From Lacibacter sp. H407 (lineage in GTDB: Bacteria > Bacteroidota > Bacteroidia > Chitinophagales > Chitinophagaceae): 64,000 nt of DNA. Below are positions 51,844 through 60,929 of the stretch, piece by piece. The stretch is taken from positions 1,612,001 to 1,676,000 of the forward strand of contig NZ_JBBKTU010000001.1 in assembly GCF_037892605.1 (NCBI RefSeq), written 5' to 3'. A model generated the notes under the pieces. It was not told the DNA's origin. It did no database searches and worked only from the letters and a program-made list of their open reading frames with translations. The position numbers were made by a program, and so were the translations under genes. The first letter of the stretch is position 1. Each line of letters opens with the position of its first letter.

Positions 51844-52950
51844 ATGAAACGATTATTTGTTCCTGCTGTAGTTGCTTTTATTGTTCTGGCATTCGCTTTC
51901 AATGAAACAAGCTCGGTTCAACAACAAACTGTTCTTACAGATTCAATCAAAGGGCTGAAGGATTATTATCAAAAGTTTTTCAATATTGGTGTAGCGGTTT
52001 CTCCCAGAGCATTAAAGACGGATGAAGCGGGATTGGTATTGAAGCATTTCAACAGTATTACTGCTGAGAATGCAATGAAGATGGGTCCGGTTCATCCACG
52101 GGAAAATGAATACAACTGGGCAGGTGCAGATTCAATTGCTGCATTTGCAAAAAGAAATGCAATGAAAATGCGTGGTCATTGTCTTGTTTGGCATACGCAA
52201 ACGCCACGTTGGTTTTTTACAGATACTACAGGTAAACAAGTGAGTAAAGAAGTACTGCTGCAACGCATGAAAGATCATATTACAACAGTTGTTACACGTT
52301 ACAAAGATGTGATCTATGCATGGGATGTAGCTAATGAAGTGATCAGCGATAAAGCCGACGAATTTTACCGGCCTTCATTGTTCTATCAAATAATCGGCGA
52401 AGAATTTATTGCAAAAGCGTTTGAGTTTGCACATGCAGCTGACCCAAAAGCATTATTATTTTACAATGATTATGATGAGATCAATCCTGTAAAACGGAAA
52501 AAGATCATTAAAATGATCAAAGGTTTACAGGCAAAAGGAATTCCCATTCATGGCGTAGGGTTACAGGCACATTGGGCTGTGAATGAACCCGACGAGCATC
52601 AACTGGAAGCAACCTTGACGGATTTCAGTAAACTGGGATTGCAACTTCATATTACCGAACTCGATATTTCGGTGTACCCAAAAGAACACAACGCAAGGGA
52701 GCGCAAACAGGAAGACAGTGATACGGCCTATAGTAAAGAAAAAGAAACAAAGCAGATTGCGATCTACAAACTATGCTTTGAGAAATTCAGAAAGTACAAA
52801 CACAGTATTAAATCAGTTACGTTCTGGAATATTTCTGACCGCTCCAGCTGGCTGGATAACTTCCCTGTACGGGGAAGAAAAGATCATCCACTACTGTTCG
52901 ATCGAAACCTGCAACCCAAAAAAGTATTTAACGCAGTATTGCCCCGCTGA
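51844..52950 (+). CDS. GH10 family endo-xylanase, second copy
   Basis: 368 residues, with an N-terminal hydrophobic signal (about 1-19) and no lipobox Cys. The catalytic pair falls at the same positions as in the first copy: E165 (D-V-A-N-E) and E272 (I-T-E-L-D). The core aligns well, but a Lys/Glu-rich stretch around 278-305 replaces the first copy's loop. One copy is a lipoprotein and this one appears soluble, suggesting different cell compartments. It starts 5 bases after the permease and ends the pentonate operon. Confidence 0.92.
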   Translation: MKRLFVPAVVAFIVLAFAFNETSSVQQQTVLTDSIKGLKDYYQKFFNIGVAVSPRALKTDEAGLVLKHFNSITAENAMKMGPVHPRENEYNWAGADSIAAFAKRNAMKMRGHCLVWHTQTPRWFFTDTTGKQVSKEVLLQRMKDHITTVVTRYKDVIYAWDVANEVISDKADEFYRPSLFYQIIGEEFIAKAFEFAHAADPKALLFYNDYDEINPVKRKKIIKMIKGLQAKGIPIHGVGLQAHWAVNEPDEHQLEATLTDFSKLGLQLHITELDISVYPKEHNARERKQEDSDTAYSKEKETKQIAIYKLCFEKFRKYKHSIKSVTFWNISDRSSWLDNFPVRGRKDHPLLFDRNLQPKKVFNAVLPR

Positions 52951-53105
52951 TTATCGAAAAACTAAGCAAGCCTTAGTTGCACTGATATATGGAGCCTGGC
53001 TGCGGCATCCACTCTACGTTGGATGACGAGGGTTTGTTTCTTTTACAACTTTCGTCTTTTAAAAAAATGCCTTAATATTATAGGTATATTCCAAAACCAA
53101 CTTTT

Positions 53106-55067
53106 ATGATACGTTTACTTTTACTGGCAATCCTGCTGGGTTGTTTTACTTCGTTGTACGCACAGCCATTTATTCAACCCAAAGATCTTTATAAACTGCA
53201 GAGTATTCGTACTCCGAAGTTATCACCCGATGGACAATGGATCTTGTACAGTGTTTCAAAAGCCGATTCGGTGAAAGACAAATTCAACAGTAAGTTATAC
53301 ATGGTAAGTTGGGATGGAAAAGAAACCGTGTCGTTGACCGAACAAACACAAAGCCCCGGCGCACACGATTGGAGTCCTGATGGGAAATATATTTCCTTTA
53401 TCACTACACCCAAAGACGAACTGGTACGACAGATTTTTGTAATGGACAGAAGAGGTGGTGAACCGATTCAGCTGACCAGTGTGAAAGGGCAAATTCAATC
53501 GTATAACTGGAGTAAAGATGGAAAGCAGATCGTGCTGGCAATGAAAGATCCCAATACGGCCGATACAGCAAAAACAAAAGTGCGGAAGCCATACGAGATC
53601 AATCGTTATCAATTCAAACAGGATAATGAAGGTTACCTGGATAATAGAAAAACACACCTCTATCTGTTCAACCTGGAAACGAAAAAAGTTGATACGCTTA
53701 CCCGTGGTAATGCGAATGAAACCAATCCCTCGTTTCACCCTGACGGAAGTAAGATCGTATATGTCAGCAATACAACCGCAGATCCTGATCTTAATTCAAA
53801 TACCGATGTGTTTGTGTTGGATATAAAAACAAAAACATCAAAGCAGCTGACAACATTCAAAGGTGCAGACGATTCACCAATGTTTAGTCCCGATGGTAAC
53901 TGGATCGCTTACAAACAATCCAATACAGAAGATGGATTCAATATGTATGATCTCGATCAACTCAAAGTCATCAATCTTGCAACAGGTGTTGCACAAACCA
54001 TTGCCGGTACATTGGACCGACCTATCACCAGTGTTGTTTGGTCAGCAGACAGCAAACAACTCTTCTTTTTAGCAGAAGACGACCGGAAGCAACATCTTCA
54101 CAAAGCAACTGTTGGAGCTAATACAGTTGAAGCATTAACAACAGGCGATGTGGTGTATCAGTCGTTGAACACAAATGCAAAAGGCCAGTTCATTACATTG
54201 TTCAGCAATCCTGATATGCCTGAAGAAATTTATGCATGGGATGAAAATAAATTCAGAGCGGTTACACAGTTGAATAAACCGTTTATGAGCAGTTTGAAGA
54301 AAGCCTACAAAAAAGGATTTACGTCCGTTTCAAAAGATGGAACAACCGTGTCTGGTATACTTTATCTACCTGATTCAACTTCGAAAAATCTTCCTGCTAT
54401 TATGTTTATTCACGGAGGCCCCGTTAGTCAGGACGATTATGCGTTTGATCAGTACCGTGAGATTCTTTGCGGTGCCGGTTTTGCAGTTGCTGCTGTAAAT
54501 TACAGAGGCAGCAACGGCAGAGGGCAAGCGTTTACAAAATCCATTTATGCTGATTGGGGGAAGAAAGAAGTGATGGATATTATTGGCGCTGCCGATTATC
54601 TTGTTAAGACCGGTTATGCCGATGCAAACAGAATGGGCATTGGTGGATGGAGTTACGGAGGTATTCTCACCAATTATACCATTGCAACCGATCAACGGTT
54701 TAAAGCAGCGGTAAGTGGAGCGGGCAGTTCGTTGCAGTGGTCCATCTACGGAACAGATCAATACATCAAACAATATGAGCAGGAGTTAGGCGCACCATGG
54801 AAAAATCCAAAGAAGTGGATGGATGTTTCGTATCCATTCTTTAACGTGGAGAAAATTAAAACACCTACGTTATTTATGGCGAGTGAAGATGATTTTAATG
54901 TGCCCGTTGCAGGTGCTGAACAAATGTACCAGTCATTTAAATCAGTAGGCATTCCTACAGAGTTGGTGATATACCCCAACCAGAATCACGGACTCAGTGT
55001 ACCGAGTTACATTGTGCATCGCTACCAGCGTCATATTGATTGGTATAAAAAATACCTCACGAAATAA
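53106..55067 (+). CDS. S9-family prolyl oligopeptidase / acylaminoacyl peptidase-like protein
   Basis: 653 residues, secreted (signal ending near L-Y-A-Q). Residues about 30-390 form a PD40/WD40-like propeller with repeated S-P-D-G-x-W units. The C-terminal alpha/beta hydrolase has S516 (G-W-S-Y-G-G), D595 or D596 and H628 (N-H-G-L-S), and an H-G-G-P oxyanion block. It trims short peptides in the periplasm. It is 155 bases after the xylanase and ends at its own terminator, so it is probably not part of the hemicellulose system. Confidence 0.9.
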   Translation: MIRLLLLAILLGCFTSLYAQPFIQPKDLYKLQSIRTPKLSPDGQWILYSVSKADSVKDKFNSKLYMVSWDGKETVSLTEQTQSPGAHDWSPDGKYISFITTPKDELVRQIFVMDRRGGEPIQLTSVKGQIQSYNWSKDGKQIVLAMKDPNTADTAKTKVRKPYEINRYQFKQDNEGYLDNRKTHLYLFNLETKKVDTLTRGNANETNPSFHPDGSKIVYVSNTTADPDLNSNTDVFVLDIKTKTSKQLTTFKGADDSPMFSPDGNWIAYKQSNTEDGFNMYDLDQLKVINLATGVAQTIAGTLDRPITSVVWSADSKQLFFLAEDDRKQHLHKATVGANTVEALTTGDVVYQSLNTNAKGQFITLFSNPDMPEEIYAWDENKFRAVTQLNKPFMSSLKKAYKKGFTSVSKDGTTVSGILYLPDSTSKNLPAIMFIHGGPVSQDDYAFDQYREILCGAGFAVAAVNYRGSNGRGQAFTKSIYADWGKKEVMDIIGAADYLVKTGYADANRMGIGGWSYGGILTNYTIATDQRFKAAVSGAGSSLQWSIYGTDQYIKQYEQELGAPWKNPKKWMDVSYPFFNVEKIKTPTLFMASEDDFNVPVAGAEQMYQSFKSVGIPTELVIYPNQNHGLSVPSYIVHRYQRHIDWYKKYLTK

Positions 55068-55072
55068 AAAAG

Positions 55073-55101
55073 AAAACCGCTTCAGTACGAAGCGGTTTTT
55101 T
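55073..55101. terminator. Bidirectional rho-independent terminator
   Basis: AAAACCGCTTC at 55073-55083 pairs with GAAGCGGTTTT at 55089-55099 around a 5-base loop, with A and T runs on the two sides. It lies between the convergent peptidase and MeaB genes. Confidence 0.92.
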
Positions 55102-55112
55102 TATGCAAACGT

Positions 55113-56024
55113 TTAATTCTTTTTTTCAATGAATGGTTGAATAAAACGGTATAGGTTAAAATTCAACTCCTGCATGGCTGCAGCAATTTGTTGTTTCAAT
55201 ACTTGCTTGCTGATGTCTTTCATCCGTTGCTGTTGCAGCAGATAGTATGCTTTTTCAGCCAGCAACCAACTCTTACGTTCATTCACCTGGTGAAGATTTA
55301 ATAACTGCTGTATTTTTTCCAGCAACTCAGCCGCAGCATGCGGAGCCGTTGCAATGGTTTTTACAACCGGTATCTCCTGTTGATGTGTTGCAAAAGCAGG
55401 CGCTAACATAAGTCGTAAATTCCGGACAAACAGATCTGCTTCCGGCCGGTCGGCTTTGTTCACCACAAAAATATCGGCGATCTCCATCAACCCCGCTTTC
55501 ATAGTTTGTACTTCATCACCTGCTTCAGGTACCAATACCACAACGGTACTATCGGCCAATCCTGCAATTTCAATTTCACTTTGACCAACACCAACGGTTT
55601 CTACAATTACATAATCGAATGGAGCAACTTTACACACATCGGCGATCTCTAAAATTTTCGGATGCAATCCGCCTAATGATCCTCGGGTTGCTAACGAACG
55701 GATGAACACGTTCGGATGATTATACCAATTGCTCATGCGGATACGATCGCCCAGCAATGCGCCCAAATTAAAAGGAGAGGAAGGGTCTACACAAAGCACG
55801 GCAACTTTTTTATTCTGCTCAACTAACAATCCGATCAATGAATCAACGAGCGTGCTTTTACCGGCTCCCGGCGGTCCGGTGATACCGATGATCGGAGTAG
55901 AGGAAGCGGGAAGCGATTGCAGGAATGTTTCATAGCCGGCCACTTCGTTTTCAATTAATGAAATACAACGTGCCAGGCTTTTAAAATGTCCCTGTTGAAC
56001 TTCTGCAGATAAGTTTTCCCACAT
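55113..56024 (-). CDS. meaB: MeaB/ArgK-type GTPase, methylmalonyl-CoA mutase chaperone
   Basis: 303 residues. The G1 loop is G-P-P-G-A-G-K-S-T (about 50-58). Further blocks are C-V-D-P-S-S-P-F, the E-T-V-G-V-G-Q-S-E segment and the N-K-A-D base-specificity loop. MeaB protects and reloads B12-dependent methylmalonyl-CoA mutase. The mutase genes are not next to it here. It is convergent with the peptidase gene and divergent from the O-antigen ligase gene. Confidence 0.93.
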   Translation of the reverse strand: MWENLSAEVQQGHFKSLARCISLIENEVAGYETFLQSLPASSTPIIGITGPPGAGKSTLVDSLIGLLVEQNKKVAVLCVDPSSPFNLGALLGDRIRMSNWYNHPNVFIRSLATRGSLGGLHPKILEIADVCKVAPFDYVIVETVGVGQSEIEIAGLADSTVVVLVPEAGDEVQTMKAGLMEIADIFVVNKADRPEADLFVRNLRLMLAPAFATHQQEIPVVKTIATAPHAAAELLEKIQQLLNLHQVNERKSWLLAEKAYYLLQQQRMKDISKQVLKQQIAAAMQELNFNLYRFIQPFIEKKN

Positions 56025-56180
56025 GGTACAAACCTAATTGAAAAAATTATGCAAATGAACAAACGGCTTTCTTACAATACAGTTTCATTGAAGAGCAGCA
56101 CACAGTTATGTGGTTTGTGAACACAGCTATAAAAAGCAGAAAGGAAGCCATTGAAATAATGTTTATTTGTAAACGAAAAC

Positions 56181-57416
56181 ATGACTACCGGCAGACCCAC
56201 CATACATTTTTATCTTTTCTGTACAGGTATTGTATTGATGCTGGTGGGTTTTCTCCTTAGCCGGGCCTTGCTGAGTATTGGTATGTTCGTCGTCATTGCC
56301 AATGGGTTTTTACAAAATGATTTGAAAGAACGGCTGGCTGTTTTTGCAGCCAATAAATTTCTCATCGGGATGAGTTGTTTGTTTCTCTTCCCTTTTCTAT
56401 CGGGTTTATGGAGTAGTGATGTTGGCACCTGGCAGGAAGCGATGCAGGATAAACTGCCATTGCTGTTATTGCCATTTGCGATGGCAGTACAAAAAGGAGT
56501 GGAGCGCAAACATATTGTATTGTTTACGATCTGCTGGATGAGTTTGTTGTTTGCAGGTTCACTTTGGAGTGCAGCTCATTTTATCGGCAACGGACAAACC
56601 TACGAAGCGCTGTATCGTTTTTCGAAAGTGTTACCTACTCCTGCCGATAACGATCATATCCGTTTCAGTATGGCCATCATCATTGCGTTATTACTATGGC
56701 TGCAACTGGAAGAATGGAAGGCAATCAATTCTGCTGTGTGGGTATGGGTGTTCAGAAGCATGGCTTTTTGGCTGATCATTTATCTGCATTTGCTTGGTGC
56801 AAAAACCGGCTTGCTGGGTGTATATATAATTGTGCTGCCGTTGTTGATCTGGAAATTGATGGAAGCAAAGATGAAACAGTTGGCAATAGCAGTATTGCTG
56901 GGCGCATGTTGCTTACCGGTAGTGGCGTATTATAGTTTTTCTACATTTCGTGCAAGGGTGCAGTATGTATTTTTTGAACAGCAGAATTGGGAGTCAGAAA
57001 ATTTTGCCGGTGGGTTTAGCGATCAAAACCGGTTACTGTCTGTTAAAAGCGGCTGGTATGTGTTCAAACAGAATTGGCTTACCGGGGTAGGCTATGGCGA
57101 TATACGTTCCGAAACTGCTAAATGGTATGCAACAGATGCACCGGCTGTTCCGTCATCAGAACAGTTTCTGCCGCTCAATCAATGGATCACCAGTGGAAGC
57201 GGAGCAGGTATTGCTACAGTTATTTTATTTACAGTAGTTATACTGATGCCCTTTTTTCAAAAAGAATGGCGTCAAAACAAACAGGCTCTTTTTTTTCTGT
57301 TATTCATGAATATTATATTTCTTTACGAAACCACCATTGACGATCAGTTTGGTGTGTATTTGTTTACCTTTTTCACGTTGTTCTGGAACCAAACTATTCG
57401 CCAACCCAAAACCTGA
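56181..57416 (+). CDS. O-antigen ligase-like polytopic membrane protein
   Basis: 411 residues with about ten hydrophobic segments. A long extracytoplasmic loop (about 265-330) contains V-K-S-G-W-Y and G-V-G-Y-G-D, resembling the Wzy/WaaL large loop. The family joins or polymerises surface polysaccharide. Its stop is 1 base from the glycosyltransferase start, so both belong to an envelope-glycan unit. Confidence 0.8.
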   Translation: MTTGRPTIHFYLFCTGIVLMLVGFLLSRALLSIGMFVVIANGFLQNDLKERLAVFAANKFLIGMSCLFLFPFLSGLWSSDVGTWQEAMQDKLPLLLLPFAMAVQKGVERKHIVLFTICWMSLLFAGSLWSAAHFIGNGQTYEALYRFSKVLPTPADNDHIRFSMAIIIALLLWLQLEEWKAINSAVWVWVFRSMAFWLIIYLHLLGAKTGLLGVYIIVLPLLIWKLMEAKMKQLAIAVLLGACCLPVVAYYSFSTFRARVQYVFFEQQNWESENFAGGFSDQNRLLSVKSGWYVFKQNWLTGVGYGDIRSETAKWYATDAPAVPSSEQFLPLNQWITSGSGAGIATVILFTVVILMPFFQKEWRQNKQALFFLLFMNIIFLYETTIDDQFGVYLFTFFTLFWNQTIRQPKT

Positions 57417-57417
57417 T

Positions 57418-58179
57418 ATGCAACCTATCTCAGTTGTAATTATAACAAGAAATGCTGCTCATCTGCTTGCCGCCACACTGCAAAGTGTACAGCAATTAAC
57501 TGATGATATTCTGGTATGCGATACCGGTAGTAACGATGCTACTATTCCGGTGGCAAAAAAAAATGGGGCTTCGGTGATCGAAGAAGAATGGAAAGGACAC
57601 GGACCCACAAAAAACATTGCAAACAATCGTGCCATTTACGACTGGATATTTCAATTAGATGCAGATGAGGTAGTGGACGATGAGTTGCTGCAAACATTGC
57701 TGTCGCTTAATTTAAAAGATGAGAAACAGATCTTCAGCGTCCGTCGAAAAAATTTCTTTAAAGAAAAACAAATACGATACGGTGAATGGCGGAAAGATGA
57801 GCCGTTTCGATTGTTTCATCGTGAACATGCAGCCTGGAACGATGATTTTGTCCATGAAAAATTGATCTATCCGCCCGGCTGTGTCATAAAACGTTTAAAA
57901 GGATCATTGCTGCACAAAACAGTGCAGTCGTTGGAGCAATACCAGCAAAAGATGACGAACTATGGAATTAAAAGTGGTGAGCAGTATTTCAAAGCCGGCA
58001 AAAAAGGAGCGTGGCTCAAACGTTTCATTTCGCCGCTCTTTGCGTTTTTCAATCATTACATTTTGAAGCTGGGTTTTTTAGACGGTCGTGAAGGCTTCCT
58101 CATTGCCAGCACAACGTATAGCTACACACGCACTAAATACAACACATTGTACCGCCTGCAAAAAGCAAACAAACAGTGA
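57418..58179 (+). CDS. Family 2 glycosyltransferase (LPS core-type)
   Basis: 253 residues. ATG 57418 was chosen because the protein then begins with the first strand of the GT-A fold (I-S-V-V-I-I-T-R-N); an upstream in-frame ATG at 57337 would overlap the previous gene by 80 bases. The D-T-G-S-N-D-A-T and Q-L-D-A-D-E (D-x-D) motifs bind the nucleotide sugar. The C-terminal Y-F-K-A-G-K and F-F-N-H-Y region resembles WaaE/KdtX-like core transferases. It probably adds a sugar to lipopolysaccharide. Confidence 0.88.
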   Translation: MQPISVVIITRNAAHLLAATLQSVQQLTDDILVCDTGSNDATIPVAKKNGASVIEEEWKGHGPTKNIANNRAIYDWIFQLDADEVVDDELLQTLLSLNLKDEKQIFSVRRKNFFKEKQIRYGEWRKDEPFRLFHREHAAWNDDFVHEKLIYPPGCVIKRLKGSLLHKTVQSLEQYQQKMTNYGIKSGEQYFKAGKKGAWLKRFISPLFAFFNHYILKLGFLDGREGFLIASTTYSYTRTKYNTLYRLQKANKQ

Positions 58180-58219
58180 AGCCTGTTTCTTTGTTATTTT
58201 GTAAACAGAACCAGGCAGT

Positions 58220-58861
58220 ATGACCAATTTTATTCCCATCTTCCCTCTCAGCATTATTGTATTCCCCGGCGAAACGCTGAACCTCCACATTTTTGAACCA
58301 CGTTACAAACAACTCATCCTGGAATGTGTAGAGCAGAAAAAACCGTTTGGTATACCTGCGGTTGTAAACAAAGAATTAAAAGACCTTGGTACATTGATCG
58401 AAATAACAGCCATCAAACAGGTATATGAAGATGGGAAAATGGATATCAGTACAAGAGGTATTAAAGTGTTTCGGTTGCTGGAAGTGGTGAAAGAAGTACC
58501 CGATAAATTATACAGTGGAGCTATTGTTACTTATCCCGAAGATGAAGATGATGGCAAGCAGTTACTGATGCAGCAGGTGGTAAAAGGAATTAAAGAACTG
58601 CACAAACTGCTGGAAGTAAGTAAAGATTTTAAAAAGCCTGAGGAAGAATTAAAAGCCTTTGATGTAGCCCATCATATGGGATTGAATATAGAAGAAGAAT
58701 ACGAACTGCTCAGTTTGTTCAGGGAAGCACAACGGCAGGAGTATTTAAAAAGGCATTTGGGAAAAGTAATTCCTATGCTCACTGAAATGGAAAGCTTAAA
58801 AGATAAAGTAAAACTAAACGGGCATTTCAGGAATCTTACATCGTTTGATTTTGATCTTTAA
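58220..58861 (+). CDS. Lon substrate-binding (LON N-terminal) domain protein
   Basis: 213 residues. It begins I-P-I-F-P-L-S-I-I-V-F-P-G-E and H-I-F-E-P-R-Y, the hallmark of the Lon protease N-terminal domain. An alpha-helical part follows (about 120-210). The ATPase and protease domains of Lon are absent, as is usual for this stand-alone family. Function is unknown beyond likely protein binding. It lies 9 bases upstream of coaX. Confidence 0.87.
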   Translation: MTNFIPIFPLSIIVFPGETLNLHIFEPRYKQLILECVEQKKPFGIPAVVNKELKDLGTLIEITAIKQVYEDGKMDISTRGIKVFRLLEVVKEVPDKLYSGAIVTYPEDEDDGKQLLMQQVVKGIKELHKLLEVSKDFKKPEEELKAFDVAHHMGLNIEEEYELLSLFREAQRQEYLKRHLGKVIPMLTEMESLKDKVKLNGHFRNLTSFDFDL

Positions 58862-58870
58862 CTTGCACAC

Positions 58871-59596
58871 ATGAGCATTACCATCTGTTTCGATTTCGGC
58901 AACACCCGTTTAAAAGCGGCGGTGTTTGAACAGGATCAACTGAAAGAAATTATTATTCTTCCGGACGACAACCGTTCAACCATTGAAGAGATCATTCAGA
59001 AATACAAACCACAGTTTACAATTCTTTCTTCGGTAATTGATCATCAGCCAATCGTAGAAGATGTATTGGCGTCGCATACGCATTTTCATAAATTATCGCA
59101 TACCACCAAGCTGCCATTTACCACGCCTGTTGGCAAACCCGAAACCATTGGTGCCGACCGGTTGGCGCTTTGTGCAGCCGCAGTGTACCTGTTCCCCAAT
59201 AAAAATAATTTAGCCATTGGTTTGGGCACCTGCATTACCTATAATTTCATCAATAATCAGAATCAGTTTTTAGGCGGTGGCATTTCGCCGGGACTTGAAA
59301 TGCGTTTCAAAGCCATGCATGGGTTTACAGCCAAGCTGCCATTGGTAAATATGGAGTGGAACTTCCCGTTGATTGGCTACGATACCAAGACCAATTTGCT
59401 CAGTGGTGTGGCTTGGGGAATGGCCAAAGAAATCGATGGCATCATTGATGCATACAGGGAAAAGTATGGCAACTTTAACGTGCAATTAACCGGGGGCGAT
59501 ACCCTTCATTTTGCTCCTCTGCTCAAAAACATGATATTTGCAGACCCTCAACTAATATTTAAAGGTCTGTATGCAATCAGTGAGTTCAATCGGTAA
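58871..59596 (+). CDS. coaX: Type III pantothenate kinase
   Basis: 241 residues, cytoplasmic. It begins with the phosphate-binding D-F-G-N-T-R-L-K, and later has G-A-D-R-L-A, G-T-C-I-T-Y and G-G-G-I-S-P-G-L, all typical of CoaX. It catalyses the first step of coenzyme A synthesis. Its end overlaps the start of the outer membrane protein gene by 26 bases. Confidence 0.92.
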   Translation: MSITICFDFGNTRLKAAVFEQDQLKEIIILPDDNRSTIEEIIQKYKPQFTILSSVIDHQPIVEDVLASHTHFHKLSHTTKLPFTTPVGKPETIGADRLALCAAAVYLFPNKNNLAIGLGTCITYNFINNQNQFLGGGISPGLEMRFKAMHGFTAKLPLVNMEWNFPLIGYDTKTNLLSGVAWGMAKEIDGIIDAYREKYGNFNVQLTGGDTLHFAPLLKNMIFADPQLIFKGLYAISEFNR

Positions 59597-60929
59597 GCGT
59601 GTTTCGTTGGTGTTCGTGCTATCGTTATCAGTTATTTCTGCCGCTATTTCACAGGATAATTCCCCTTGGAGCCGTTATGGTTTGGGTGATATTGTTCCTT
59701 CAGGTAATATCGTAAACAGGGGCATGGGTCATATTGGCGCTGCTTATAACGACTTTCAAACCATCAACTTCGTTAATCCAGCTTCATACCGCCGCTTTGG
59801 ACTGCAACGGTCGATCCTCGATATTGGAATCGATATCAACAGCCGGAAATTGAGTAACAACAGGGGTGATACTTACACATCCAACAATGCGGTGGTTCCT
59901 TACCTGGCAGCAGGTTTTCAGATAAAACCACCCAAAGCAAAATACGATTGGGGATTGGCCTTTGGTCTTCGCCCTTTAACTAAGGTGAGTTACAGCATTC
60001 AATCCATCACCAGCATACCCGCTGGCGATAGTCTCATTAATCTTTACGAAGGATCAGGTGGTAGCTACCAGGCATTTCTTGGTTCGGCTATCGGCATCAA
60101 AAATTTCAGCTTCGGTTTTAATACAGGTTATCGTTTTGGAACCGCCGATTATACAACACGTGTAAATATCTACAACGATTCAGTACCGGGCCGGTACCGC
60201 AGCGGACAAAAGAAGATACGCAACACTTTTGGTGCACCATTCTTAGACCTGGGTGTGCAGTACATGATCAAATTAAAAGTTGATACGGCAAATAAAAAAA
60301 CCAGTTTATTACACCTTGGTGCATACACCAGTTTGCAAAGCAACATGCGCTCCAACCGGGATGAACTGTTAGAAACATTTTTTATTACCGGCGAAGCAGG
60401 TACCGATCAGCAAATTGATTCCGTATCTGAAGTAAAAGATATCAAAGGCAATATTCTCTATCCATCAACCTATGGTTTTGGATTGATGTATGAGCATGAG
60501 GGAAAAAGCAGCCTGCGTATCGGAGCTGATTTTGTAATGTCGAAATGGGCCGACTATAAATATTATGAAAAGAGCGACAGCCTGTTGCAGGATGGCTGGC
60601 AGGTGAAGGTTGGTACGCAACTTGTTCCTGATATTTCCGGTCGTTCAAAATCATACTGGGGCCAGGTAATGTATCGTGCAGGTTTTCATTACGGACTGGA
60701 ACCATACCTTGTTGATGGAAATATGAACAGCTATGGGATTACGTTCGGTGTTGGGTTACCCATCAAACGTTATTCTTATGCCGATCTTAACCGGAACAAT
60801 ATTGTAAATACAGCCTTTGAATTTGGCCAGCGTGGAAACCGCACCATGTTACTGCGTGAAAACTATTTTCGTGTAACAATAGGCTTCTCATTAAGTGATA
60901 TCTGGTTTATTAAACGGAAATATGATTAA
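59571..60929 (+). CDS. Outer membrane beta-barrel protein, FadL/OmpP1-like
   Basis: 452 residues with a signal peptide after a polar start (cleaved near A-I-S-Q, about 28). The mature protein begins S-P-W-S-R-Y-G-L-G-D and N-R-G-M-G, a pattern found in many Bacteroidota outer membrane proteins, followed by alternating beta strands and a C-terminal aromatic strand. Its cargo is unknown. Placement between coaX and an lptC gene recurs in this phylum (recollection). The coding ends overlap both neighbours, so translation may be coupled. Confidence 0.78.
   Translation: MQSVSSIGKRVSLVFVLSLSVISAAISQDNSPWSRYGLGDIVPSGNIVNRGMGHIGAAYNDFQTINFVNPASYRRFGLQRSILDIGIDINSRKLSNNRGDTYTSNNAVVPYLAAGFQIKPPKAKYDWGLAFGLRPLTKVSYSIQSITSIPAGDSLINLYEGSGGSYQAFLGSAIGIKNFSFGFNTGYRFGTADYTTRVNIYNDSVPGRYRSGQKKIRNTFGAPFLDLGVQYMIKLKVDTANKKTSLLHLGAYTSLQSNMRSNRDELLETFFITGEAGTDQQIDSVSEVKDIKGNILYPSTYGFGLMYEHEGKSSLRIGADFVMSKWADYKYYEKSDSLLQDGWQVKVGTQLVPDISGRSKSYWGQVMYRAGFHYGLEPYLVDGNMNSYGITFGVGLPIKRYSYADLNRNNIVNTAFEFGQRGNRTMLLRENYFRVTIGFSLSDIWFIKRKYD

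Noticed and set aside
52960-52978. Possible terminator AACTAAG/CTTAGTT after the second xylanase
   Set aside because: The stem has only 7 A/T-rich pairs and no T tract follows.
57337-57417. Upstream ATG for the glycosyltransferase
   Set aside because: It overlaps the O-antigen ligase gene by 80 bases and adds residues before the first strand of the fold.
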